The notes under the pieces were generated by a model. That model searched no databases. It was not told the origin of the DNA and saw only the letters and a list, made by a program, of their open reading frames with translations. Shown one piece after another: positions 56,979 to 63,703 of a DNA stretch of 64,000 bases (positions within the stretch are counted from its first letter, which is position 1; the number at the start of each line of letters is the position of its first letter). This stretch comes from Gallaecimonas sp. GXIMD4217 (GTDB lineage Bacteria; Pseudomonadota; Gammaproteobacteria; Enterobacterales; Gallaecimonadaceae): assembly GCF_038087665.1 (NCBI RefSeq), contig NZ_CP149925.1:833455-897454 (forward strand). Reading direction: 5' to 3'. The position numbers were made by a program, and so were the translations under genes.

Positions 56979-57823
56979 GGCGCCGCCTCCGCTTGTTCAA
57001 AGTCGTCCAGTCGGCGCTGGGCCAACCGGCGCTGGGCCAGCAGGGTGTCCAGGGGCGGGATCCGGTTGTCCCATTCGATCAGGGTCGGCACCGGGGCCAG
57101 CTCCCGCTCGGCCAGCATGGCCAGCAGGCGGTCGTAACGCTGCCAGACCGGTGCCGCCACTTCGCTGTTGTGGGCATCCAGCAAGTATTGGCCCTGGTCG
57201 GCGTAACCGGCCAGGTGGATCTCCGCCACCCGCGCCAGGGGCAGGGCAGCGAAGAAGGCCAGGCTGTCTTCGCCCAGGTTGACCTCGTTGACGTAGGCGT
57301 TGTTCACGTCCAGCAGCAGCAGGCAGTCCGCCTCCTGCGCCACCTGGGCCAGGAAATCCCCTTCGCCCATGGTGCTGTGGCGGTAGTCCAGGTAACGTGA
57401 GACGTTCTCGATCAGGATCTGCTCGCCCAGGTAGTCCTGCACCTGGCGGATGCGCCCGGCCAGGTGCCGGACGGCCTCCTCGGTGTAGGGCAGGGGCAGC
57501 AGATCGTGCAGGTGGTGGCCGTCCAGGCTGGTGAAGCAGGCGTGATCGGAGATCCAGGCCGGCTTCACCAGGGCCTTGAGCGCCTTGAGGGCCTTGAGGT
57601 AGCCCAGATCCAGGGGCGATACCGACCCCAGGGACAGGCCGACCCCATGCAGGACCAGGGGGTAATGCTCGGCCAGGCGCCGGAGCCTGGCCAGGTTGAG
57701 GCCGCCCTGATCCAGGTAGTTGTCGGTCAGCACCTCAAGCCAGGGCAGGGGCGGGCGCCCGGCCAGCAGCTCGGCAATATGTGGGGGGCGCAGGCCGATG
57801 CCGGCCCCCCTGATGGTGCCCAT
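56975..57823 (-). CDS. hvfB: MNIO-family (DUF692) enzyme HvfB/BufB
   Basis: DUF692 proteins are multinuclear non-heme iron oxidases that convert peptide cysteines into copper-binding heterocycles such as thiooxazole or oxazolone-thioamide. The 282-residue TIM-barrel protein keeps the metal-ligand segments LVLHGVGLSLGS, ISDHACF, ILIENVSRYLDY, LLLDVNNAYVNE, VAEIHLAGY, LLDAHNSEV and PTLIEWDNRIP, all intact. It lies 3 bases after hvfA and overlaps hvfC by four. The name HvfB/BufB is used for the family; the product of this locus is inferred. Confidence 0.92.
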   Translation of the reverse strand: MGTIRGAGIGLRPPHIAELLAGRPPLPWLEVLTDNYLDQGGLNLARLRRLAEHYPLVLHGVGLSLGSVSPLDLGYLKALKALKALVKPAWISDHACFTSLDGHHLHDLLPLPYTEEAVRHLAGRIRQVQDYLGEQILIENVSRYLDYRHSTMGEGDFLAQVAQEADCLLLLDVNNAYVNEVNLGEDSLAFFAALPLARVAEIHLAGYADQGQYLLDAHNSEVAAPVWQRYDRLLAMLAERELAPVPTLIEWDNRIPPLDTLLAQRRLAQRRLDDFEQAEAAP

Positions 57824-57826
57824 GGT

Positions 57827-58111
57827 TCAGCTGTCCTTGGCGGGTTTCACCGCCGCCACCCGGCCGCCGGTGATCTTGGTGCAGGTGCCCTTGGGCACAT
57901 AGACCCACTCGTTGTCGTCGTTGTCCAGGGTGGCCTGGCCGGCGCAGCCGTGCTTGCCGTCCAGGGCGCCGCAGTCGTTCTTGCCGGCCTTGGCGATGCC
58001 GGCGCACTTTTCCCAGGCCTCGGGCTGTTCCGGCACCGCCTGGACGCCCAGGCTGCCCAGGGCCAGCAGGCTGGCGATGGCGCCGCCGATCAGGGCCTTT
58101 TGCGCTTTCAT
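57827..58111 (-). CDS. hvfA: DUF2282 precursor peptide HvfA/BufA1-type bufferin
   Basis: This 94-residue protein has a Sec signal peptide (about 25 residues, GVQA|VPEQ) and a compact core with four cysteines in the family pattern: KCAGIAKAGKNDCGALDGK, HGCAGQ and VPKGTC. DUF2282 proteins are substrates of MNIO/DUF2063 pairs and become periplasmic copper-sequestering bufferins. The ATG at 58111 has AAGGAG about 8 bases upstream; the longer frame to 58138 lacks a clean signal. It is the first gene of the operon. Copper as ligand is by family. Confidence 0.9.
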   Translation of the reverse strand: MKAQKALIGGAIASLLALGSLGVQAVPEQPEAWEKCAGIAKAGKNDCGALDGKHGCAGQATLDNDDNEWVYVPKGTCTKITGGRVAAVKPAKDS

Positions 58112-58219
58112 GGTCTGTCTCCTTTGTCGAGGCTGCATACTAGGAACGACCCAGGGGAGCGCTTGATTGCATTGGCGGCGGAAAAAGCCCTGTCCGGCTG
58201 ACCGTCTGGAGGTATGAAA

Positions 58220-58510
58220 ATGACAGCACTACGGGATCTGCCCGGCCTGGGGCCCAAGTCCGAGCAATGGCTCAAGCAGGCGGGCATAGCGGACGAGGCG
58301 CAGCTGCGGGCGCTGGGCGCCGTGGCCGCCTTCCTGCGCCTGGAGCAGGCCGGGCTCAGGCCCAGCCTCAACTTCCTCTATGCCCTGGCCGGCGCCATCG
58401 AAGGCCGGCCCTGGACCGAGATCGCCCGCCAGGAGAAGGGCCGGCTGCTGCTGGAGCTGGAGAGCCTGCGGGAATACCGGGCCCGGCTTGCCGATCCGCC
58501 GCCGCCCTGA
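58220..58510 (+). CDS. Stand-alone TfoX C-terminal domain protein
   Basis: This 96-residue protein matches the TfoX/Sxy C-terminal domain: LRDLPGLGPKSEQWLKQAGI, a helix-hairpin-helix-like start, and ALGAVAAFLRLEQAGLRPSL then NFLYALAGAIEG. Full-length TfoX also has an N-terminal domain, absent here. Function of free C-terminal domains is unknown. I chose ATG 58220 because GGAGG (58208-58212) is 7 bases away; ATG 58214 is only one base from it. It diverges from the hvf operon and precedes the TonB receptor. Confidence 0.85.
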   Translation: MTALRDLPGLGPKSEQWLKQAGIADEAQLRALGAVAAFLRLEQAGLRPSLNFLYALAGAIEGRPWTEIARQEKGRLLLELESLREYRARLADPPPP

Positions 58511-58547
58511 TCCCGATCAAGAAGGGAGGCCGATCAGATCTTGATTT

Positions 58548-58570
58548 GATAATGATAATGGTTATCATTG
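58548..58570 (+). promoter_or_regulatory. Fur box before the TonB-dependent receptor
   Basis: GATAATGATAATGGTTATC matches the 19-bp Fur consensus GATAATGATAATCATTATC at 17 positions. It lies about 35 bases before the receptor start and overlaps GATAAT hexamers that could serve as a -10 element, so iron repression is expected. Confidence 0.9.
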
Positions 58571-58600
58571 ACGTGTTTTTCCCAACCGTCAACGAAGAAC

Positions 58601-60694
58601 ATGAAAAAGACCCTGCTCTGCACCGCCGTGCTGGCCTCCCTGGGCCTGCCCGTCCTGGCCGACGAGGCCGACACCCAGGTTGAACATATCCTGGTCAGCG
58701 CCAGCCGTGGCGCCAAGCCGGTGGCCTCCATTCCCAACATGGTCACCATCATCACCGCCGAGGAGCTGGCTAAACAGGGCCGCACCACCGACAACCTGTC
58801 CACCATCCTCAGCCGGCTGGTGCCGGGCTTCTCCCCCAGCCGGGAGAAGCTCAGCAGCAGGGGCGAGTCCCTGCGCGGCCGGGATCCCCTGTACCTGATC
58901 GACGGCGTGCCCCAGTCCAACCCGCTGCGCGACGGCGCCCGTGACGCCCACACCATCGATATCGCCCTGATCGAGCGGGTCGAGGTGATCCATGGCGCCA
59001 ACGCCATCCACGGCCTGGGGGCCAGCGGCGGCATCATCAACATCGTCACCAGGAAGCCCGAGGGCGACGAGACCGCCGTCAGCCTGGAGCTGGAAGGGGC
59101 CGACACCCTCAAGGGCGACAGCCTGGGCTATGGCGCCGGCCTGGCCCTGAGCCGGGCCCTGGGCGGCACCGAGCTGCTGCTGGGGCTGAACTGGCGTGAC
59201 CGCGGCCGCTTCTATGACGGCGCCAACAGGCCGGTGGGCGCCGATCCCGTCCAGGGCGATCTGATGGACTCCACCAGCTGGGACGGCTTTCTCAAGCTGG
59301 TCCGGGAGCTGGACCAGGAGCAGCGGCTGAGCCTGATGGTCAACCGCTACGAGCTGGACAGCAAGGGCGAGCTGCTGGCGGTGGACGGCGACTTCGAACG
59401 GCAGATCCCCACCACCAGCACCAAGGGCAGCCCCGAGGGCGAGCCCAGCTACAACCAGGTGACCACCCTCAGCCTGGACTACCAGCACCGGGACTTCCTT
59501 GGCCAGCAGCTCAGCCTGCAGCTGTTCAGCCAGAACTTCCATGCCCTCTATGGCGGCGGCGCCTATGCCACCTTCCAGGATCCGGCCCTGGGCGAGGACT
59601 GGGTGGATCAGTCCCGCATCAACGCCGAGAAGCTCGGCGCCAAGCTGACCCTGGTCAAGAACGGGCTGGCGGGCCTGGCGCTGAAGGCGGTGTACGGCGT
59701 CGACCTGTTCCGGGACGACACCGACCAGGATCTGGCCCTGTCCGGCCGTACCTGGGTGCCCCGCAGCCGCTATGACAATATCGCCCCCTACCTGCAGCTG
59801 GACTGGCAGCTGGCCGACAGCCTGCTGGTCACCGGCGGCCTGCGCCACGAGCGGGTCGAGCTGGACATTCCCGACTACCGCAGCCTGCATTACTACGGCG
59901 CCCACCAGGTCGAAGGCGGCACCCTGGACTTCACCGAGACCCTGCCCAACCTGGGCCTGAACTGGCAGCTCGCCGAGCCGCTGCGCCTGTTCGCCAACTA
60001 CAGCGAAGGCTTCGCCATGCCCGACATCGGCCGGGTGACCCGGGCCGTCAATGTGCCGGGCGTGAAGCTGGACGACTTCATCAAGCTGGCGCCGGTGGTC
60101 ACCGAGAACGAGGAGCTGGGCCTGGCCTACGAGGGGGACTGGGGCCGTGGCCAGATCAGCTATTACCAGAGCAGCTCCGACTTCGGAGTCCGCCTCAAGA
60201 CCAATGCCGACGGCTTCGTGGAGGTCAGGCGCGAGGCCACCGAGATCACCGGCCTGTCGGCGGAGCTGGCCTTCTACCTGGGCGAGACCGGCACCCTGGG
60301 GCTGATCTACGGCCAGAGCGAGGGCAAGTCGGACACCGACAACAACGGCAGCCTGGAGTCCGATCTGGGCCCGGTCAACATAGGCCCGGACAGGGTAAGC
60401 CTGTACCTGGACGGCGAGCTGGCGGCCGAGCTGAACGGCCGCATCCAGATCAGCCACCTGATGAGCCGCCGCTACCATGACGGCGACGGCAGCGAGAGCG
60501 CCCGTTTCGACGGCTACACCCTGGTGGACGCCTCCCTGGGCTGGGAGCTGGGCCAGCACCAGCTGTCCCTGGGCATAGACAACCTGCTGGATCGCACCTA
60601 CATCAGCCACTACGGCCAGACCAACGGCCGCGACAGCAGCGTCTTTGCCGGCCGCGGCCGCACCTGGCGCCTGGGTTACCGCTACCTGTTCTGA
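58601..60694 (+). CDS. TonB-dependent siderophore receptor
   Basis: This 697-residue outer-membrane protein imports a ferric siderophore using TonB energy. It has a signal peptide (about 20 residues, PVLA|DEA), a plug domain (about 30-150; PLYLIDGVPQSNPLR, IERVEVIHGANAIHGLGASG) and a 22-strand barrel ending in aromatic YRYLF. Layout and end motifs (NYSEGFAMPDIGRV, DNLLDRTYISHYGQ, GRGRTWRLGYRYLF) resemble IutA-type receptors, so it is a candidate aerobactin receptor 14 kb from iucABCD. The ATG at 58601 was chosen for the signal peptide. A near-perfect Fur box precedes it. The exact ligand is not determined. Confidence 0.9.
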   Translation: MKKTLLCTAVLASLGLPVLADEADTQVEHILVSASRGAKPVASIPNMVTIITAEELAKQGRTTDNLSTILSRLVPGFSPSREKLSSRGESLRGRDPLYLIDGVPQSNPLRDGARDAHTIDIALIERVEVIHGANAIHGLGASGGIINIVTRKPEGDETAVSLELEGADTLKGDSLGYGAGLALSRALGGTELLLGLNWRDRGRFYDGANRPVGADPVQGDLMDSTSWDGFLKLVRELDQEQRLSLMVNRYELDSKGELLAVDGDFERQIPTTSTKGSPEGEPSYNQVTTLSLDYQHRDFLGQQLSLQLFSQNFHALYGGGAYATFQDPALGEDWVDQSRINAEKLGAKLTLVKNGLAGLALKAVYGVDLFRDDTDQDLALSGRTWVPRSRYDNIAPYLQLDWQLADSLLVTGGLRHERVELDIPDYRSLHYYGAHQVEGGTLDFTETLPNLGLNWQLAEPLRLFANYSEGFAMPDIGRVTRAVNVPGVKLDDFIKLAPVVTENEELGLAYEGDWGRGQISYYQSSSDFGVRLKTNADGFVEVRREATEITGLSAELAFYLGETGTLGLIYGQSEGKSDTDNNGSLESDLGPVNIGPDRVSLYLDGELAAELNGRIQISHLMSRRYHDGDGSESARFDGYTLVDASLGWELGQHQLSLGIDNLLDRTYISHYGQTNGRDSSVFAGRGRTWRLGYRYLF

Positions 60695-60711
60695 GGACCT
60701 TTTGGCTGCAA

Positions 60712-60750
60712 GGCGTTATGGGCCCCGCACTGGCGGGGCCTTTATTTATG
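60712..60750 (+). terminator. Terminator after the receptor; left copy of a direct repeat
   Basis: GGCCCCGC / GGCGGGGCC stem then TTTATTT, preceded by GCGTTATG. A closely similar sequence with the same flanks occurs at 61786-61829, on the same strand, beyond the next gene. Confidence 0.8.
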
Positions 60751-60818
60751 GAGGAGATAGTGGTTCTGAAGTGGAGGCTGCCCAGCACCAGGGCATGGGC
60801 AGGCCAGCGGCGCTCAGC

Positions 60819-61661
60819 TTAGCGGAGCCAGCCAACAAGCTCGTCGGAATGCTGGCATTTTTCTGAGGAGCCGAGGTATTCGAAGATCAGGCTGTTGTAA
60901 CTGCCCAGGAAACGGTCAAAACGTTGTTGCGAGTCCTTGGCCAGCGCTTGCTGCGTTAATGTCGCCATGTTGCTCAGGGCGTACTCTTCAACCTCTGCGA
61001 TCGCGGCCGCATCCTGTTGGCGATAGAGGGTTTCATAGCGTTTTTTGTTTTCCGAGGCCAGCTTGAAAAACAGGCTGGCATCAATTTTATTTTTGGTCAG
61101 GGCGCTGTGATCCATGCAGTCCCTCACCTTACTCATCAGCAACAGGGTCTTGCCCCAGACCGCGTGGGCATCGTTGATCATGAAGCCGGCGACCGCATTG
61201 CTGAATTCCAGCTGCTTGGCACTGGCCAGCCTTTCTGCGCGTATCGCGGCGTGATCGGCATAGCCGCCACAGCGGCCGGCAACGGTCTCTTGATAGCGAT
61301 CCCGCAGTTGGCTGGTCACCTGCACATAGGTATTTTCACGATCGTCATCGAGAAAGGCCTTGCTTTTACCCTCGGCGAAAGCGGTCATGTCTTTGACGGC
61401 AGCCTTATAAAATTCCGAGTTCTCGTCCAGGTCCGTGGACAATACGTGGCCTGCGTATTCGTGGAAGCCGGAGCCGGCAACATCGAAGATCTTGCAGCGT
61501 CGCATTTTCCAGTAGAGGAAATAAGTGTCCTGCTGCAATTCCCTGATGGTATCGAAGCTGCCTTCTATGTACTGGCGTACATCGGCACTGGTAGCCGGTG
61601 CCGAAGCCTGGCTGCTGAAACTCATTAAGGCCCCGAAACAGAGCAGTGCGATTTTTTTCAT
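60819..61661 (-). CDS. Secreted protein of unknown function
   Basis: This 280-residue protein has a signal peptide (about 20 residues, SSQAS|AP) and a mostly helical mature part with four well-spaced cysteines (RRCKIFD, AGRCGGY, VRDCMDH, SEKCQHS) that could form two disulfides. A FHEYAGHV segment resembles a short zinc-binding H-E-x2-G-H pattern but no second ligand set is evident. Its codons use more A and T than neighbours. It stands alone between two terminator-like direct repeats. I do not recognise a family. Confidence 0.7.
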   Translation of the reverse strand: MKKIALLCFGALMSFSSQASAPATSADVRQYIEGSFDTIRELQQDTYFLYWKMRRCKIFDVAGSGFHEYAGHVLSTDLDENSEFYKAAVKDMTAFAEGKSKAFLDDDRENTYVQVTSQLRDRYQETVAGRCGGYADHAAIRAERLASAKQLEFSNAVAGFMINDAHAVWGKTLLLMSKVRDCMDHSALTKNKIDASLFFKLASENKKRYETLYRQQDAAAIAEVEEYALSNMATLTQQALAKDSQQRFDRFLGSYNSLIFEYLGSSEKCQHSDELVGWLR

Positions 61662-61785
61662 GTTTGGATATCACTTGGCTACCGGTGAAGTCGCATGAGT
61701 ATAGCCAGAACATTTCAGGAAAGGCCACAGCCCTGGCGGGGCGGGGCAGTGGCAGCCAAGGCTCTGGAGGACATTTCTGCCTGGA

Positions 61786-61829
61786 CGCGTTATGCTCTGG
61801 GCCCCGCCATGGCGGGGCCTTTTTTATGC
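61786..61829 (+). repeat. Right copy of the terminator-like direct repeat
   Basis: GCGTTATG, then a GGCCCCGCC / GGCGGGGCC stem, then TTTTTTATG. It parallels the element at 60712-60750 about 1.07 kb away. It lies just before yaiI, where an orphan terminator with no plus-strand gene ahead of it is unexpected. Confidence 0.65.
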
Positions 61830-61845
61830 AATGTGGGAAGAGACG

Positions 61846-62289
61846 ATGAAGATCTGGGTCGATGCCGATGCCTGTCCCGTGGCCATCAAGGAGATCCTGT
61901 TTAGGGCCGCCGACCGCACCCGGGTGGCGGTGACCCTGGTGGCCAACCACCCCATGCGGGTGCCACCCTCGCCCCATGTCCGCTTCCTGCAGGTGGCCGG
62001 CGGCTTCGACGTGGCCGACAACGAGATAGTCCGGCGCATGGAAGCCGGCGATCTGGTGGTGACCCAGGACATCCCCCTGGCCTCCGAGGTCATAGACCAG
62101 GGCGGGGTGGCGCTGAACCCCCGCGGCGAGCTCTACACCCGGGACAACATCCGCGCCCGCCTGACCATGCGCGACTTCATGGATACCCTGCGGGCATCCG
62201 GGGTGGATACCGGCGGCCCGGCCGCCTTCAGCCAGGCCGACCGGCAAGCCTTTGCCAACCAGCTCGACCGACTGCTGGCCAGGCGCTGA
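61846..62289 (+). CDS. yaiI: YaiI/YqxD family protein (DUF188)
   Basis: This 147-residue protein is a PIN-like DUF188 family member: [20 protein letters not shown] at the N-terminus, [20 protein letters not shown] and [17 protein letters not shown]. The conserved acidic residues suggest nuclease ancestry, but no activity is established. ATG 61846 was chosen because the family starts [11 protein letters not shown]; an upstream in-frame start lies in the repeat. Its last 45 bases are repeated in tandem just after the stop. Confidence 0.93.
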   Translation: MKIWVDADACPVAIKEILFRAADRTRVAVTLVANHPMRVPPSPHVRFLQVAGGFDVADNEIVRRMEAGDLVVTQDIPLASEVIDQGGVALNPRGELYTRDNIRARLTMRDFMDTLRASGVDTGGPAAFSQADRQAFANQLDRLLARR

Positions 62290-62339
62290 CGTGCAGGTCT
62301 TTGCCAACCAGCTCGATCGGCTGCTGGTCAGGCACTGAA
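62244..62339 (+). repeat. Tandem duplication of the 3' end of yaiI (49-bp period)
   Basis: Unit 1 (62244-62290) encodes [14 protein letters not shown] and stop; unit 2 (62293-62339) would encode [14 protein letters not shown] and stop in an equivalent frame. The second copy has a few mostly silent or conservative changes, so it is not brand new. Confidence 0.8.
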
Positions 62340-62341
62340 AG

Positions 62342-62368
62342 AAAAGCCCGCCAATCGGCGGGCTTTTT
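62342..62368. terminator. Bidirectional terminator between yaiI and the lipoprotein gene
   Basis: AAAAGCCCGCC / GGCGGGCTTTT stem with T5, between convergent genes. Confidence 0.9.
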
Positions 62369-62370
62369 GG

Positions 62371-63057
62371 TCAGGGGGTGATCTGCTCGGCCTGGGCCTG
62401 GCCGTGGGCCTCCAGCAACTGCCTGAGCTCGGGATCGGCGAAGATCTCCTCCAGCTGGGCGCGGTAGGCCCGCAAGATGCCGTTCTGGGGCGAGTCCGAG
62501 GCGGATTCCTCCACCACGTCGCGACCGGCGATGGTCTTGGCCAGCAGGGATTGGCCATTGCGGTCGAACAGGGTGATGTCGGTGTCGGTATCGAAGTTGA
62601 AGGAACTGACCCAGTTCAGGTTGATGCTGAAATACCATTCCTTGAGGGCCAGGGTGATCAGCTGCTCGGCGCCGTTTTCCTGCAGGGCCTTGATCACGTC
62701 GTCCCGGGAGGGCTGCGCCACGAAGTTGACGGGCTTGACCTGCCAGCCACTGTCGGCCAGGCCGGTGAGCAGGCGGTGCTGGATAAACTGGGCCAGGGTC
62801 CGCTGCTTGTCGCCGTCCTGGGTGGCCAGCACCGGGTTGACGTTCCAGTCGGCGGGGATGCCGAAGGCACCGTGGGCAACGCCGATAAAGGTGCGATCCT
62901 TGCCTTCCTTGACCCGCTTGCGCTCGTCCAGCACCGCCACCAGCACGGTGTTGTCGGGCTTGTAGCTGGCCTGGGGAACCTGTTCCTTGAGCGGGATCGG
63001 GGAGACGCAGGCACTGGTGACGGCGACCAGGGCCACGAGCAGCAACATTCTTATCAT
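62371..63057 (-). CDS. Lipoprotein of unknown function
   Basis: This 228-residue protein has a lipoprotein signal (LVALVAVTSAC, Cys at 17) and a mature domain with LVAVLDERKRVKEGKDRTFI, HRLLTGLADSGWQVKPVNFV and NLNWVSSFNFDTDTDITLFD. This layout recalls flagellar or YajG-like lipoprotein families that bind peptidoglycan or other lipoproteins, but I cannot place it firmly. It has its own promoter (63115-63143) and a 22-bp palindrome in the leader. It converges with yaiI. Confidence 0.78.
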   Translation of the reverse strand: MIRMLLLVALVAVTSACVSPIPLKEQVPQASYKPDNTVLVAVLDERKRVKEGKDRTFIGVAHGAFGIPADWNVNPVLATQDGDKQRTLAQFIQHRLLTGLADSGWQVKPVNFVAQPSRDDVIKALQENGAEQLITLALKEWYFSINLNWVSSFNFDTDTDITLFDRNGQSLLAKTIAGRDVVEESASDSPQNGILRAYRAQLEEIFADPELRQLLEAHGQAQAEQITP

Positions 63058-63085
63058 TGTCTTTCCTTGTTTTTCAGCGGGATGG

Positions 63086-63107
63086 GGCCAGGTGCCGGCA
63101 CCTGGCC
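63086..63107 (-). promoter_or_regulatory. 22-bp perfect palindrome at the start of the lipoprotein transcript
   Basis: GGCCAGGTGCC is followed directly by its reverse complement. It lies just after the predicted start site of the lipoprotein promoter, where it could be a repressor operator or fold into a 5'-terminal mRNA hairpin. It has no T run and so is not a usual terminator. Confidence 0.6.
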
Positions 63108-63114
63108 AATGCTG

Positions 63115-63143
63115 TTTCTAGTCGAGCCCGGGGATAAGGTCAA
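63115..63143 (-). promoter_or_regulatory. Promoter of the lipoprotein gene
   Basis: Minus strand TTGACC (63138-63143), 17-bp spacer and TAGAAA (63115-63120). A TTGTTAACAA palindrome (63150-63159) lies just upstream of the -35. Confidence 0.6.
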
Positions 63144-63187
63144 TACAATTTGTTAACAATTGAGCGCTTGCCACCCTAACGCAGCCA

Positions 63188-63220
63188 TAAAAAAACCGGC
63201 CCATTGGGACCGGTTTTTTT
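63188..63220 (-). terminator. Terminator after the small secreted protein gene
   Basis: An AACCGG / CCGGTT stem with inner CCC / GGG pairing, flanked by A7 and T7. It lies 15 bases beyond the minus-strand stop codon. Confidence 0.85.
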
Positions 63221-63234
63221 CAGGGGAAACAGTG

Positions 63235-63471
63235 TTATTCTGCTTCGGCCTCACGCTTTTGGTCGCGACGGGCCAGCAGGACAGGTTTTTCCAGCTTGGT
63301 GTCGGCCTTCAGGGTCAGGCGGTGCTCCAGGGCCAGCTGACCCAGGGACTGGGCCAGGCTCTGGCTCACTTCCTGCTGCAGGGTCTCGGCATGGAGGGGG
63401 GCGATGGTCGGCTCTTCGGCCACGGCCATCATCGTCGTCATTGCGGCCACAAGGCCAGTACCCAAAATCAT
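63235..63471 (-). CDS. Small secreted protein of unknown function
   Basis: This 78-residue protein has a signal peptide (about 18 residues, MAVA|EEP), then a helical segment rich in Gln, Leu and Ser (TLQQEVSQSLAQSLGQLALE) and a basic-acidic C-terminus (ARRDQKREAEAE). There are no cysteines. The ATG at 63471 has GAGG 8 bases upstream; a TTG at 63483 would break this spacing. It has its own terminator, and its promoter must lie in 63472-63703. No family recognised; similar small proteins occur in marine gammaproteobacteria, I believe. Confidence 0.65.
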   Translation of the reverse strand: MILGTGLVAAMTTMMAVAEEPTIAPLHAETLQQEVSQSLAQSLGQLALEHRLTLKADTKLEKPVLLARRDQKREAEAE

Positions 63472-63628
63472 GGTGTACCTCAAAAAAGGAAAGCTAACTC
63501 AACCAAAAAGCGTTTGTGCCGAGACGGCACGGGGATGGGAAAGCTTTCACCACAACACGAAATACGGCACAAAGTTCGTGTTCCATAAGCACTTACCCCC
63601 TCTCGGCGAGCGTAAATATAGATTCGGG

Positions 63629-63658
63629 TTGGTGCTTTTTCAAACGACGAATTATAAT
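63629..63658 (+). promoter_or_regulatory. Putative gcvA promoter
   Basis: TTGGTG (63629-63634), 18-bp spacer, TATAAT (63653-63658). An inverted repeat ATTAG-AAAAA-CTAAT (63667-63681) directly downstream fits a LysR-type T-N11-A site and contains CTAAT, the motif reported for GcvA binding, suggesting autorepression. Confidence 0.6.
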
Positions 63659-63703
63659 CACCATTGATTAGAAAAACTAATGTATTAAAAAGGTGTTACA
63701 GCC

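Noticed and set aside
58112-58200. A specific ECF-type promoter before hvfA
   Set aside because: I looked for GGAAC/GTAACC-like -35 and CGAA/GTC-like -10 pairs but found no convincing spaced pair; the sigma's motif is unknown.
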